This document shows, piece by piece, positions 46,256 to 57,700 of a stretch of DNA of 64,000 nt (position 1 is its first letter; each line of letters begins with the position of its first letter). This DNA comes from Fistularia commersonii (lineage: Eukaryota > Chordata > Actinopteri > Syngnathiformes > Fistulariidae), in NCBI GenBank assembly GCA_037954325.1, contig JBBMNZ010000006.1, positions 2,712,501 through 2,776,500 of the forward strand, given 5' to 3'. The notes beneath the pieces were generated by a model that saw only the letters and a list, made by a program, of their open reading frames with translations, was not told the DNA's origin and did not search any database. The position numbers were made by a program, and so were the translations under genes.

Positions 46256-46479
46256 CTGTTGGCTGGTGGACTTGAATCGAGACACAAGATGGTTGCACTT
46301 TGAAAAAATCTATATGGTACAAGTCAGGACTCGATTGCTTGTTTTTCGGCATTGACCAAGAACCATCCGGTTCCTGTAGTCAACCTGGGTGCTCATGTAG
46401 CTTTCAGCTCAGGCGGCTATTGCTCCAGGCATAAATGCCTCCCATCATGAATGCCAAAAATGTAAATAGAAGAATATTA

Positions 46480-47625
46480 CGGTACAACCTGAGTTGTGCT
46501 TAGGTAGTACCGAAAGAGTAAGGCAGTGACATCTGAGTCTACTGGATATGTGTCGACATACTAGTATGTACTAGAAACCAAAGGTGTCCATGTGGACGTC
46601 TTGAGCCGGACTTTGTACCGGAGATGTGCAGATACCCCTTAACAGATACTCAAGTACGTTTTGGCACCAATGTTCTCTGTTTCATGCCCTAAAATTTGTG
46701 TATTTCTGGTGAAATTGGTGTCTTTAAATCACCTGATGGTGCGATGATGACCACAAAAGGGTCGTCCGACAAGCTTCTCCCCCTACACTCCAAAGATCAA
46801 ATCCAAGATTTAGCTTTAGGTACTACCTAAGATGTGCTTAGGTAGTACCAGAAGAGTAAGGCAGTGACATCTGAGTCTACTGGATACGTGTCGACATACT
46901 AGTATGTACTAGAAACCAAAGGTGTCCATGTGGACGTCTTGAGCCGGACTTTGTACCGGAGACGTGCAGATACCACTTAACAGATACTCAAGTACGTTTT
47001 GACACCAACGTTCTCTGTCTCATGCCCCAAAATTTGTGTATTTCTGAAATGATGACCACTAAAGGGTCGTCCGACACGCTTCTCCCCCTACACTCCAAAG
47101 ATCAAATCCAAGATTTAGCTTTAGGTACTACCTAAGTTGTGTTTAGGTTGTACCGAGGGATTAAGGCAGTGACATCTGACTGTACTTAATATCCATCAAG
47201 GTACTAGAACGTACTGGGAGCCTAAGGTGTCCTTGTGGATGTACTGAACTGGACTTAGCAGTGGACAAATGCAGATGGTACAATGATGACAAGACCCCTT
47301 CCAAAAAAAAATTGGATAGAGGGATAGGTTGTCGGTACTAAGTAATTGAGCTGAGTACTACCGAAGGATAAGGCAGTGACATCGGACTGTACTGGATATC
47401 TATCGAATCGGAGTACTTGTATGTACTAGTATGTGCTGAGCCGGATTTTGTTGGGCAGATATCGGTTTACAGATAAACAAGTATGTTTTGGCACCAACGT
47501 GCTCTGTCTGGTCCCCTAATCCAAAATACCATTCGGGTTGATTGATGACCATAAATCACCTGACGATGCAGTGATTAGCACAAACGGCTTAAAAAATCAA
47601 ATCAAAGAATGTAGTTCAGGTACTA
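46480..47625 (+). repeat. Tandem array, period about 340 bp, left part
   Basis: The first two units (from about 46482 and 46822) are nearly identical over 300 bases, with landmarks TTAGGTAGTACCGAAAGAG, GGCAGTGACATCTGAGTC, TACTAGTATGTACTAG and GTGTCCATGTGGACG. Later units (from about 47128 and 47343) are shorter and diverged. The array resumes at 48158 after a transposon. Confidence 0.9.
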
Positions 47626-48157
47626 CAGTAAACCCTTGTTTTTCGCGGGGGTTACGTTCCAAAAAGAACCCGTGCTAGGCAAAATCCGTGAAGTAGAAAC
47701 CTTTTTTTTTTTTTTCAATTATTATACAATTAAATACTCTATTATACATCGCTGCTGTCGTCCTTATGTTTTTTTCTTCCTTCTTTACGGAACAAACGGA
47801 AGATTCATTAATTCCGTAATGCCGACCTACAGCCGCATAGCTTTTAGCTTCCCTTAGCATGTCCAGAAGTTTAACTTTATCTGCGATAGATAGCATCTTC
47901 CGCTGCCTTTTGGGCCCTTTTGTCGCTCCAGAGCGTTTTGTCAACATTATGGGTTTTAGAGAAACTCGAAATTGCGTGAGAATTTGCACGTACGTCATGT
48001 ACGTGTACATATTAAACTGCAACGTTATTGACGCACAGGTAGAGAAGAAGCGGAGTGACTTTTTTAGCCAATCAGAATGCAGAACACAATGCATGATGCA
48101 AATGCGTGAAGTAGCGAAACCGTGAAAAGTAAACCGCGTTATAGCGAGGGATCGCTG
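47626..48157 (-). mobile_element. Non-autonomous Tigger-family DNA transposon
   Basis: A 532 bp element with TA target duplications (47624-47625 and 48158-48159). Its ends are imperfect inverted repeats: CAGTAAACCCTTGTTTTTCG on the left and, read inward from the right, CAGCGATCCCTCGCTATAAC. Only the transposase N-terminus remains inside. It interrupts the 340 bp array, so it is younger than the array. Confidence 0.88.
47741..47947 (-). pseudogene. Tigger transposase N-terminal fragment
   Basis: Within a longer open frame, a Met at 47947 starts about 69 residues with KGPKRQRKMLSIADKVKLLD, YAAVGRHYGINESSV and KKEEKNIRTTAA. This is the CENP-B/psq-type helix-turn-helix that opens Tigger transposases and TIGD/JRK host proteins. 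The second HTH and the DDE catalytic domain are missing, and the sequence runs into the poly-Lys-coding (A/T-rich) tail. It is therefore a non-functional relic. The frame upstream of the Met is element sequence, not known transposase. Confidence 0.82.
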
Positions 48158-48850
48158 TACTTTCTTAGGAGTACCAAAGAATTAAATCATCGGACCAGAC
48201 AAGTGCAGATATCGGTATGCTCCAATGTTCTCTGCCCAGCACCAAAATAAAACGTACCATTTGGAGTTAATTGGTGACTGTAAATTGTCCGATGGTGTGA
48301 TGATGAGCATAAAGGTGTTTTCTGACACGCCTCCCCTTCCAAATTAAAACAATAATTTAAAGAATTGTTTTTTGGTATAAGCTAAATTGTACCTTAATAT
48401 CTATTGAAGTACTGGTAGGTACTGGGTACCTGAGGTGTCCATGTAGACGTACCGAGACACATATCGCGCCAGAAAGGTGCAGATATCGGCTATGAGGTCG
48501 TCCGACACAGGCCCCCGACTCCAGAAATGAATAAAAATAAAAAGGAAGAATAGTTCTTTGGTACAAACTAAGTTGATCTAAGGTACAGTAGTAACGTAAG
48601 AATGAGGCAGTGAGATCTGAGACAGATATGGCACCAGAGAGGGGCAGGTATCGGCTAAGAGGTCGTCCAACATGGTCCCCCGACTCCAAAAAGAAATAAA
48701 ATAAAATCGAAGAATTTTTTTTTGGGGACAAACTGAGTCGCTCTGAGGTAGTACCGAAGTAAGAACGCTCTGACATCTGACCGTATTGGATATCTATCGA
48801 AGTACCGTATCAAAGTGCAGACATCGGCTCACAGATACCCAAGTGCTCGA
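48158..48850 (+). repeat. Tandem array, period about 340 bp, right diverged part
   Basis: Three or four eroded units with TTAGGAGTACCAAAG, GAGGTCGTCCGACAC, CCCCGACTCCAGAAA, GAGGCAGTGAGATCTGAG and GGATATCTATCGAAGTACCG. Units are shorter (about 170-210 bases) than on the left side. Confidence 0.75.
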
Positions 48851-49012
48851 GGGGGCCGACGTTCCCTGCGCGGCGCCTGAATAAAAACGTGCAATCCGGT
48901 TAATTGGTGCCCGTAAATCGCCCGGTGGTGCAACGATGAGCGCAGAGTTTTACGGGATAAACGTCGGATGAATGCCTACCAGCTTCTTGATTTACATACT
49001 CATTTTTTACAG
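48851..49012. other. Transition from array to unique sequence
   Basis: Last eroded array traces to about 48950, then unique sequence ending in a T-rich tract (CATACTCATTTTTTACAG). Confidence 0.35.
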
Positions 49013-49024
49013 GGAGCATCAGAA
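49013..49024 (+). other. Candidate 12-nt microexon
   Basis: CTCATTTTTTACAG is followed by 12 bases, GGAGCATCAGAA, and then a full-consensus donor GTAAGT at 49025-49030. In phase 0 it would insert Gly-Ala-Ser-Glu. It adjoins strongly CNE-like sequence (49080-49165), as neural microexons often do. No flanking exons are visible in the window, so the host gene and the reading phase are unknown. Confidence 0.3.
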
Positions 49025-49030
49025 GTAAGT

Positions 49031-49610
49031 CCCGGGGCTTACCAACTGGCGCGAGGAGCGAAAGCCCCCGCCGCGTCACAACAGCTCAAGCGTCCAGTGT
49101 ACATTAATTAGCTTAATGTGCTTACAACTGCATCCATTAGACCAATTAGCTCGTTAGAGTATGTGGACGACTGATCAAGCGTCTGCTGACACGCCGCCAT
49201 ATGCGCCCGGGAGCGCAAAAAAAAAAAAAGAAACGGCAGACGACGCAAACAGCAGGAGGGCCGGCTAGGTGGCTCTGAAGAGAGCTAATTAAATAGCGGG
49301 GGCTGCCGCGCCGCCGCCACTTACTCCGACTTCTCTTTTGTGCCCCTCCTACCCGTCTGTCCTTTTTCCTCCACTACGACTTAATCCACCCCACCGCCAC
49401 CCCCCGTAGTCGCGCTCGAACTCTGGGGAAATATTTGAGCGGCGCCAGCGGTGGCTCTCCTTGATGTTTAGCGCCTACAAACGCGAGGGTTGGGTTAGCT
49501 GTCAGCTCGTGCGCCGTGAAACCGCGGAGTTGGGGAAGGGGAAGGGGGAGGGCATCGGTCCCGTCAATGCCTCCCGTCGCCCCGTTTGCCCCTCGCCCTG
49601 TAGCACTTAA
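49031..49610. other. CNE-like region
   Basis: 49085-49165 (CATTAATTAGCTTAATGTGC, CATCCATTAGACCAATTAGC) carries several TAATTA/ATTAG homeodomain cores and no repeats. AGAGAGCTAATTAAATAGCG at about 49278 is similar. A-run at 49217-49229. This is the best candidate for an ultraconserved-type element in the window; conservation was not tested. Confidence 0.4.
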
Positions 49611-50040
49611 CTAACTTTCGCAGGCTGATAAAAACAAGAAAAAAAAATAAGAAAAGGAAATAATTGATGCCCCAAGGGTAGGGGTGGGGTGGGGGGCTCG
49701 GAGTGCATTAGCACCACAAAGAGTAGGACCCGGGATCAGATTACCCAGAGCCCCCGTCCCCTCCCGTTTCCCCCCCCCGGCTTTGCCAGCCTGGAAGGAA
49801 GGAAAAAATAAAACATCAGACACAAGAGAGGCCCCCGGCGTGCGGCGGTAAGAGATAACGTCGGTTTTAGCCGAGGTCTGAAGAAGGAACGCTCTTTCTC
49901 AATTTTTTTTTTTTTTCCCAACCCCCTCCCTCCCCATGTGTCTTCATCGTCCGGCGCGCTTCGCTGCAAAGCGATAATACCAGGCCGGGGGAGCGAAGGA
50001 GCTTGGATGGCCTTTAAATATTTCAGCAAAGGCTTTAGCA
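49611..50040. other. Unique region with homopolymers
   Basis: G/C-rich stretches (GGGGTGGGGTGGGGGG near 49681) and a T-run at 49901-49916. No gene was recognised. Confidence 0.35.
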
Positions 50041-50560
50041 AATGTATTCAGTCATTCATTCATCTGTACGGCTTACCCTGCGCTCAGGTTAGCTCGGGGC
50101 GCTGAAGCCTGCTGTTGCCGGGACAGGGAGGCCTGGAACCGATGGCGGAGCATACAAGTACTCGCCCCCTCATTACGCCTTGTATATAAAGACATTCACA
50201 TCTAGATCCCCAATTAATGCAGAAACAACTGTGCACTCTCTGATTCGCACTTCAAGTCCAAGCATACAAGTCATGTGGAGACACGCAACCCTTCACTTGG
50301 TCATTCATTGGTCATGTTAAGACATACAACTATTCACCCTTGTCAAATGTCATACGAAGAGATAAACATTCACTCTCATTTGTCATATAAAGACTCAAAA
50401 CCATTCGCCCTCCCATTCAAGTGTCGAATAGGGACAGAAAAGAAACCGAGAAGCATTCACTCATTCATTTAAACGTCATTCAAACATTCACTTTTTCATA
50501 CACTTGACAAATAAAAGGCGTAAAACTGTTCATCCTTTCATTTGAGGGTCTAATAGAGAC
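50041..50560 (-). mobile_element. Common teleost repeat, 3' half with expanded modules
   Basis: ATTCAGTCATTCATTCATC, ACGGCTTACCCTGCG and CGGGACAGGGAGGCCTGG give the complement of the repeat's 3' end. This is followed by about eight degenerate modules (CATTCACCCTTGTCAAATG, CATTTGTCATATAAAGAC) up to 50560. Confidence 0.6.
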
Positions 50561-51439
50561 ATGCAAGTTTTGGATATGATTCGCTTCAGTACTTGACGGT
50601 AGTTTAAAAATCGTTTAAAAAGCGGACGAATCTTAATCCCAGCGCCCGTCCAGTCTGGTCAGAGTTGGAGGTTAAAGGTCCTTCTGACCTTTGCTGAAAG
50701 GACCTCCTCCAAAAGCTTCTTCTGAAGGACCTCCGGGACCAGGAAGACCTTCGGTCGCTAACGTCCGATTTCTTCGCCTTTTTGTTTCCCCGCGATTTTT
50801 ATGCAAGAAGCGCCCTTGGAACCGACCCAACCGGGTTCTGGAGTTCACGTCTGAACCGAAGGCGAGCTCCTCGGCCTCGGAGTCGACCTTCTCCCGACCT
50901 TCTCCGCAGATGGTTCCACCCGCCGGCTGCCAAGCGCCCGCCCCGTCTCTCGGCCCGTATCCTTCGCGGCTCTTCCAGAACGGTGACGAACCATCTGGCC
51001 CGTCAGGACGTCGGTCCAAAAAAAAGGAGCGGGATTAAAGTCTAAGCCGTCGCAACACCTCGAGTCGTAGAGAACCGTTCTGCTAAATCCATCAGGAGGT
51101 CGGAGAACCTTCGCCGACTTTCCACTAGCATGTCGCTCCCTGTCGTCTGTACTTCCCAGGTAACCCCCCCCTTCTTTTTCTGGACGTCTCTCCAAGGTGT
51201 TCCGCGCAAATGCGGCCAAAATGGCGGCTCGGGTTTCCGACCGTCGCGCCCGATCGTTCTGTCAGAACCGCGTCAGCGCCGCCGTATTTCAGCATTTTCA
51301 GATCGTCGGGTTTTTTTTTTTTTTTGTTTCGGAGGGGAAGGGAAGGGGGGGCTGCCAGCTAGCGTTTTAGCGCTAATGGCCCGCGGTCAAGTCCCCGGGC
51401 CAGAGACAGAAACCGAAAACAGATTTATTGGAAATACAG
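50561..51439. other. GC-rich unique region
   Basis: Open on both strands for over 100 codons (50691-51038 plus, 50672-51019 minus and others), because GC-rich DNA has few stops. The segment GACCTCCTCCAAAAGCTTC/GACCTCCGGGACCAGGAAG is a short internal repeat. I recognise no domain. T-run at 51310-51325. Confidence 0.35.
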
Positions 51440-51447
51440 CTGTAGGT

Positions 51448-51860
51448 ATATACCATATATACCGGCATATAAGCCGCTGCTTTTTTCACAAGCTTTTAGA
51501 ATATCGGTTTTTACAACGATGCGGCTAATTTATGGATTTAATAAGGTAATAGCGGTAGCTTCCTTTCGCCAACGCCGTCGCAGTGGACGAATGAAAACGT
51601 TTCGGCAATCACGCTCGCTTTTACGAAAAGCGCGTTTTTTTCGTTTTCTTTTCATTTTCGGTTCAAATTTCATTTGATGCAGCTTTCAGGTTGAAATTTA
51701 TCAGTCAGTAATTCAATTTATTTAAAGTTTTCTAAAAATCTGTCCTGTAACATCTGCTGTTTTTTTATGTACAATTTCTGTTTTTCTTTTAAAAAATTAG
51801 TAGTTGCGGCCTATATAAAGGTGAGCTCTATGGTCTGGAATTTGCAGTATACTGTATGTA
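51448..51860 (+). mobile_element. MITE-like fossil, copy 1
   Basis: Starts near ACCATATATACCGGCATATAAGCCGC, contains ACAACGATGCGGCTAATTTATGG and GTCGCAGTGGACGAATGAAA, and ends near AGTAGTTGCGGCCTATATAAAGG. The two ends share an inverted TATA-GGCCGC-like core, as in the ATAAGCCGC families of fish DNA transposons. A second, more diverged copy lies at 53880-54325. Confidence 0.55.
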
Positions 51861-51879
51861 CACATTTATACGTTTTACG

Positions 51880-53250
51880 AAAGTAATCTAAAATAATTCA
51901 CTCATTCATTCATATCATATAGAGACATAAAACATTCATCCTCTCATTCACACGTCACATAGAGACAACATTCACTCATCCCTTCCCCAAAATATGAAAC
52001 GTAGAATTATTCACTCTGTCATTAAGAAATCATGCGGACATACAGCCATTCACTCATTCATTCACATCGTACGTTTATACATACAATTATTCACTCATTC
52101 ATTCACATGGTAAATATATACGTATAATTATTCATTCATTCATTCAAATGGTTAATATATACATACCATTATTCATTCATTCATTCATTCATTTACATGT
52201 AATGTTAATACATACATTATTCACTCATTCATTCACTTGGTAAATATATATCTACATATATGTATATATATATAATTATTCACTCATTCATTCAAATGGT
52301 TAATATATACATACCATCATTCATTCATTCATTCATTCACATGTAATGTTAATACATACATTATTCACTCATTCCCTCACATGGTAAATATATATAGATA
52401 CAATTATTCACTCATTCATTCATATGGTACATTCATATATAAAATTATTCACTCCTTCAATCACATGATTAATATATACATACAATTATTCACTCATTCA
52501 TTCAGATGGTAAATATATACATGCCATCATTCATTCATTCATTCATTCATTCATACACATGTAATGTTGATACATACATTAGTCACTCATTCATTCACAT
52601 GACAAATATATACGTATAACTATTCATTCATTCATTGAAATGGTTAATACATACATACCATTATTCATTCATTAATTCACATGTAATGTTAATACATACA
52701 TTATTCACTCATTCATTCACATGGTACAGTCATATATAAAATGATTCACTCATTCATTCACATGATTAATATATAAAAAACAATTATTCACTCATTCATT
52801 CAAATGGTAAATATATACATGTCATTATTCATTCATTCATTCATTCATTCACATGTAATGTCAATACATACATTATTCATTCATTCGTTCGCATGGAATT
52901 TTGAATTCATACAATTATTCACTCAGTCATTCACATGGTAAATATATTCATTCATTTATTCACATGTAATGTTAATACATACAGTTATTCACTCATTCAT
53001 TCACATGGTACATTAATACATACAATTTTTCACTCCCTCATTCACACGATATTACATAAAACCATTCATCATCTCATTCATATGTCACATAGAGACATTG
53101 GCTCATTCATTCCCCACAATGTATGAGACGTAAAATTCTTCACTCTGTATTTCAGGCATCATACAGAAACATATAGCGACTCATTCATTCGTTCACATGG
53201 TAATTATTGACATACAACAAGTCATTCACGTCATAGAGAGAGACAAATTA
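51880..53250 (-). repeat. CATTCATTCACATGGTAAATATATAC tandem array
   Basis: About 30 degenerate units of roughly 40-46 bases: TTATTCACTCATTCATTCAC, ATGGTAAATATATACATA. Pairs of units form a higher-order repeat of about 130-180 bases with an ATGTAATGTTAATACATAC variant (near 52194, 52343, 52558, 52681, 52852 and 52963). CATT runs are longer at 52174-52192, 52318-52338, 52529-52552 and 52828-52852. Derived from the complement of the GTGAATGAGAGG module and (AATG)n tail of the teleost repeat. Confidence 0.85.
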
Positions 53251-53879
53251 TTCACTTGTTACATTTGGGCATTTGGTGGATCAGGCCAAAAATGCACAGA
53301 TTCATGTAAAATGTTTTATGACCAGAAAACAAGGTCAAATTGTCACTGTAGGCCAAAAACGGAGAACAGCTAGGCGGCAAAAGGTGAAAGCAACGGGAAA
53401 TATCAAATACCAGACTCAAAAATGACTCGCTCATGAAAGAGGAGAAAAAATAGTAGTGAGACAAATGTATGAGGCAAAAGCAAACTTCTCTCCTGGACTT
53501 TAAAACAGACGGACTCACATTTGGGAGGCGGTTAGCACCATTAGCAACATTAGCGTCTGTAGCAAACATCATTGACAAACACAAACAATGACATAAAAGG
53601 AGAATAACATGGATATTTCAATAACATTTAAACCGCAGCCTGCCAACAAGGATATTAAAATGGAACATTTCAAATAATCAAGGTTGCAATATTTCTTTCC
53701 ATAGGTGCAATTATAATACAAACTACGTCCTAGCTTTTACATGTTAATTTCGTGCTAACAAGGCGAACTTCAGCTTTTACGAAATTGTTGCACCTACTTG
53801 TTTGGATGTTTACATTTGCGCTTTGTTTTGATTTTTCTTTTTTTTTTCTTCTATTTATTTTTATTTATGGCTTGAGACC
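53251..53879. other. Unique spacer
   Basis: Unique sequence, T-rich near 53836-53870. The minus-strand frame at 53252-53584 has no recognised domain. Confidence 0.35.
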
Positions 53880-54325
53880 AACACATCGTACAACACATCC
53901 TTGAATTTAGATGTATAAAGGGATTAGCCAACTATTCGCCACTAGTTTTGTTACACATTTTGAACACTGCAACTAAAACAATGATGCGGCCAATTTATTT
54001 TTTTGGGCTGATGAGTTTCAATCCACCAAAACATTTAGCCGCGTCACATCGTACCAATGAAATTACCTTGAAATTTTGAGGCTGTTCAATTCCGACTCAG
54101 AAGACGACTTGAATTGTTTTAATGCGCAAGAGTAAGATGAAGTTAGCGATCAGCTAACAGCTAAAAACTGTTTCTGTGTAGCATCCTTTTATGTAAATAT
54201 TTCGTGTTGCAACGTAGACACCTGCTGCTAATAGACATACGGCCTATATATGCACACATTTATTTATATTTTTGAATTTTATTTATTATTTAGGCCAAAC
54301 AATATGGTAAAACCATTCATTCATT
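53880..54325 (+). mobile_element. MITE-like fossil, copy 2
   Basis: AAAACAATGATGCGGCCAATTTA, CCGACTCAGAAGACGACTTG and AGACATACGGCCTATATATGC occur in the same order as in the family at 51448-51860 and its known relatives. It is more diverged. Confidence 0.5.
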
Positions 54326-54400
54326 AATTCACATATAATATAAAGACATACAAGGATTCACACATCGTATTGAGACGTGAAACCATTCCCTCGAAATCTC
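54310..54400 (-). repeat. Teleost-repeat module relic
   Basis: ACCATTCATTCATTAATTCAC, ATATAATATAAAGACATAC and GTGAAACCATTCCC are two diverged modules. Confidence 0.55.
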
Positions 54401-55060
54401 GCTTTCCTCTTCATCGTCTTCGCCTTCCTCTTTTTTTCCTCCCCTTCCCCAGAGCTCCAGGTTGACATTTGAATTAAAAAAAAAGCAGCTCACTTTCTTT
54501 TATCTTCCCGCCGCCGCCGCTACCATTTGTGATACCAGAGGAAGAAAAAGAACTGAGAAAGAAATTAGAGCGATTTCCTCTTTCATGTCATCAGCTTTCA
54601 AGGGATCCAGCAGTTAATAACAATAATTAATCATACAAATCTTGTTACTTTGGCTTAAATGAAATGCTAAATCCGCTGGTTTTTTTGTACTTTTATTTTG
54701 ATCATTTGCAACAGAATGTTTTTTTTTTTAATTTTTTTTCTTTTTCTTTTATTTTGAGATCTGGCATGTTTTTATGGAATATTAGCTGAAAAAAAAATAA
54801 ACAGTCTTCTGTTAAATTAATAAATCATGAATGTTGAAAAAAAAAAAAAAAGCAAACAAACAAAAAAAAAAAACGGGTTGGAGCCGATCCGAACACGGTC
54901 TTCGATGTTTTCCCAGAAGGTGAGTTTCAACAAAACCGCCTCCTAATTTGGAAACGTTGATGTTTGAATAATTTCCCTGCTTCTGATGGGTCTTTGAACG
55001 CCTCTGTGTGATGTGTCTACACAATATATGAATGAAAGGGTGAATGGTTGCACGTCTCAG
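54401..55060. other. Unique region with a CNE-like segment
   Basis: 54540-54670 (GAAATTAGAGCGATTTCCTC, TTTCATGTCATCAGCTTTCA, CAATAATTAATCATACAAATC) is even-textured and non-repetitive and looks conserved. Homopolymers at 54718-54730, 54837-54853 and 54862-54873. No exon was recognised. Confidence 0.35.
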
Positions 55061-55860
55061 TATGACTTGCTAACTAGCTAGCTAGCTAGATATATGAATG
55101 AATTAATATGAAATACTCAAGTATAATTTACAAACGGGAAAGAAAACAACTGCATACATATATATATATAAATAGAGAGGGAAGTTAAGTCTAAAAACCT
55201 TGCTCACTAGCTAACCAGTTAGCGAGATAGATGATAGGTAGATAGCATATTCATGTTGAGACCTCGCTTAGCTTTACGACACCTTTCAACCTGATTCGAC
55301 GAATGACTGAATGAGTGAATGAATGAACACAGCACTATGGTACGTGAAACAAAAATAAAGCTGGCTAGCAAACTAGCTAGCTAGCTAGCTAGCTAGATTT
55401 GCATATTCTTGCTGACATCCCACCCTCTTTTTGAGGCTAACTCAGCACTGGGACAGTTGCTTACTGGATTCGATGAATGAATGAATGAATGAATCAATAC
55501 TGCACCCTATGATTTATGAATACTAAAGTATAATGTATATTTATATATATAGTGGAAAGTTGAGGAAGCTAGGTCTATACACCTAACTAAATAACTTACC
55601 AGCTAACCAGTTAGCGAAATAAATAGCATATATGCATAAGCATGCTACACGACCACAGGACTGGGAACAATGCACAATAACCAATGCACCGTACAGTATA
55701 CGAATGTTAAAAAATAAGCTAGCAAGCTAGATAAATAGGGGATGTAAACATATTCATGTTTACATCCCACTTTCTTTTTCGAGGCGCCACTGGTAACCTG
55801 ATTGAATGAATGAATGAATGAATGAATGAATGAATGAATGAATGACATCACCTCTGTTCT
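55061..55860 (+). repeat. GCTAGC / GAATGAATG compound array, period about 290 bp
   Basis: Two full and one partial unit with GCTAGCTAGCTAG, ACTCAAGTATAATTTA, CTAACCAGTTAGCGA, GCATATTCATGTTGAC, CTGATTCGACGAATGAATG and a (GAAT)n run (55310-55327, 55472-55493, 55805-55842). The (GAAT)n run grows from unit to unit. Confidence 0.75.
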
Positions 55861-55967
55861 CTCTGCAGACGGGGGAAGGCGAAAATAAGTTTGGTCTGGA
55901 ATGAAGCATATACTTGTTCTTGTCTTGGGAAAGGGGCTGGTTTGTTTATAAAGGGTCTGAGAGTGTG

Positions 55968-55969
<2 letters not shown>

Positions 55970-55999
<30 letters not shown>
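55970..55999. repeat. (GT)n microsatellite
   Basis: GT tract of about 30 bases. Confidence 0.95.
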
Positions 56000-56810
56000 A
56001 TACTTCCAGGGGGAGTTGGGCAGGTTAACATCACGCTAACCGAAGAGGTCATGATCCAACCCCTCCCCAAACCCCCCGAAAAAGAAATCCCACCTTTTTT
56101 AGCTTTGTTCACCGGGGGGAGTCGCGTCCATCACCCGGCCCACAGGCTAATGCGTAGCAGGCGCTAAGAAACCTCCGCGGTTTCTGAGCGGCCCCTCCAG
56201 GACACGCCAGGAACCCCCATCTGGGGCCGGATGTCCCCCCCCACCCCCCACCGCCATCCCCTCCACCGCCAGAACGCCTGCTTCTGCCAATTCCGAATAA
56301 AGAAAAGGTTAAAACAAATAAAGAAGACCAGGGCGTGCGGACGTAAAGCGATAGCTCCCCAGTCGCCCCCTTCATCAGAAACAAACGTTCAACAAAAGGC
56401 TATTTTCTTTCCTCTCTTGTTTCCTTCTTTACATCTTTAATTTCTCCTTCGTTTTTTTTTTTTTTTCTTTTTCTTTTTCTGCCGCAGAGAGTAAGCAGGG
56501 GGGAAGATTGCCGCTCGCTACAGTCAAAACTCGCTACGCTAGCGGCGCCGCAGGCTCGTTAGCGCCGGCGCTACTTTTCACCGGTTCGTCCTCGTTCGCG
56601 GCGCTACAGCGACGGCTGAGTACCTAAATGCATCATTCACAAAACAGGACACATTTATTTTTTTTCTTCTGAGTACCTAAATGCAACGTTAACAATACAG
56701 GAAACATTTTATTTATATATTTCCATCTCCTGAGTACCTTAATGCATCTTTTGCCGCACATACAAACATACAACCATTTACACATTAGGCACTGTGTAGA
56801 GTCTTCAGCC
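56000..56810. other. GC-rich to T-rich unique region
   Basis: C-rich 56050-56280. A strong polypyrimidine tract ends in GCCGCAG at 56487, a good acceptor, followed by AGAGTAAGCAGG. A CpG-rich segment lies at 56515-56615. TGAGTACCTAAATGCA recurs three times (56618, 56671 and 56731). No exon was recognised. Confidence 0.35.
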
Positions 56811-57204
56811 AACACACTGATTGGTTTTTGGTGTTGGGGGAAGATGGAAAACCTGATGCGAAACCAGGCAGGAGAACATGGAGAACCAAGAGGAGCACTG
56901 GTTTAGAACCTTGGACCTTCCTACTGTAAGGTATTGATCGTAACTAGTGGTTTTTGGGCTGTGGGGAGAAGAAGAAGAACATGGAAAGAACCCAAGGGAC
57001 ACTTGGGTTCTGTCTTACATTAGGGTCCAACAAATGGCTTTGGACCAATGGATGAAGAAGGAAAATACGGAGGGAACCCATGCAGGAGAACATGGAGAAC
57101 CTGTACACAGAGACCCAGAAGAACACAAGTTTAGAACCCAGAACCTCCATACTGGAAGGCCAGTGTCATGACCACTGGTTTTGGACTGATGGAGGAAAAT
57201 GGAG

Positions 57205-57700
57205 AAGATGGAGAGTCCTGGCAGGAGAAGGAGCCCATGGGCATACAAGTTAAGTACCGAGAACCTTCTTACTTTAAGACAACAAGGAGAAGATGGAGAG
57301 CCCAGGCAGGAGAAGGAGCCTGTGGGCATACAATTTTAGTAACAAGAACCTCCTTACTTTAAGACAACAAGGAGAAGATGGAGAGCCCAGGCAGGAGGAG
57401 CTCATGGGCATACAAGTTTAGTACCAGGAACTTCCTTACTTTAAGACAAGGAGAAGATGGAGAGCCCAGGCAGGAGGGGCTCATGGGCATACAAGTTTAG
57501 TACCAAGAACCTCCTTACTTTAAGACAACAAGGAGAAGATGGAGAGCCCAGGCAGGAGGAGCTCATGGGCATACAAGTTTAGTACCAAGAACCTCCTTAC
57601 TTTAAGACAACAAGGAGAAGATGGAGAACCCAGAGAGAACCTATGAGCATTCAGGGTTTCTACCGATAACCCTTTTACTTTAAGACAACAAGGTGAAGAT
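57205..57700. repeat. Minisatellite, unit about 80 bp
   Basis: Six to seven near-identical units: ACAAGGAGAAGATGGAGAGC, CCAGGCAGGAGGAGCTCATG, GGCATACAAGTTTAGTACCA, AGAACCTCCTTACTTTAAG. Confidence 0.93.

Noticed and set aside
50672..51219. Overlapping 115-124 codon frames on both strands
   Set aside because: GC-rich DNA with few stops on either strand; no domain, no splice context, and both strands equally open.
56488..56490. A 3-nt microexon (AGA) between GCCGCAG and GTAAGC
   Set aside because: Signals are fair, but a 3-nt exon without any conservation or transcript evidence is not supportable.
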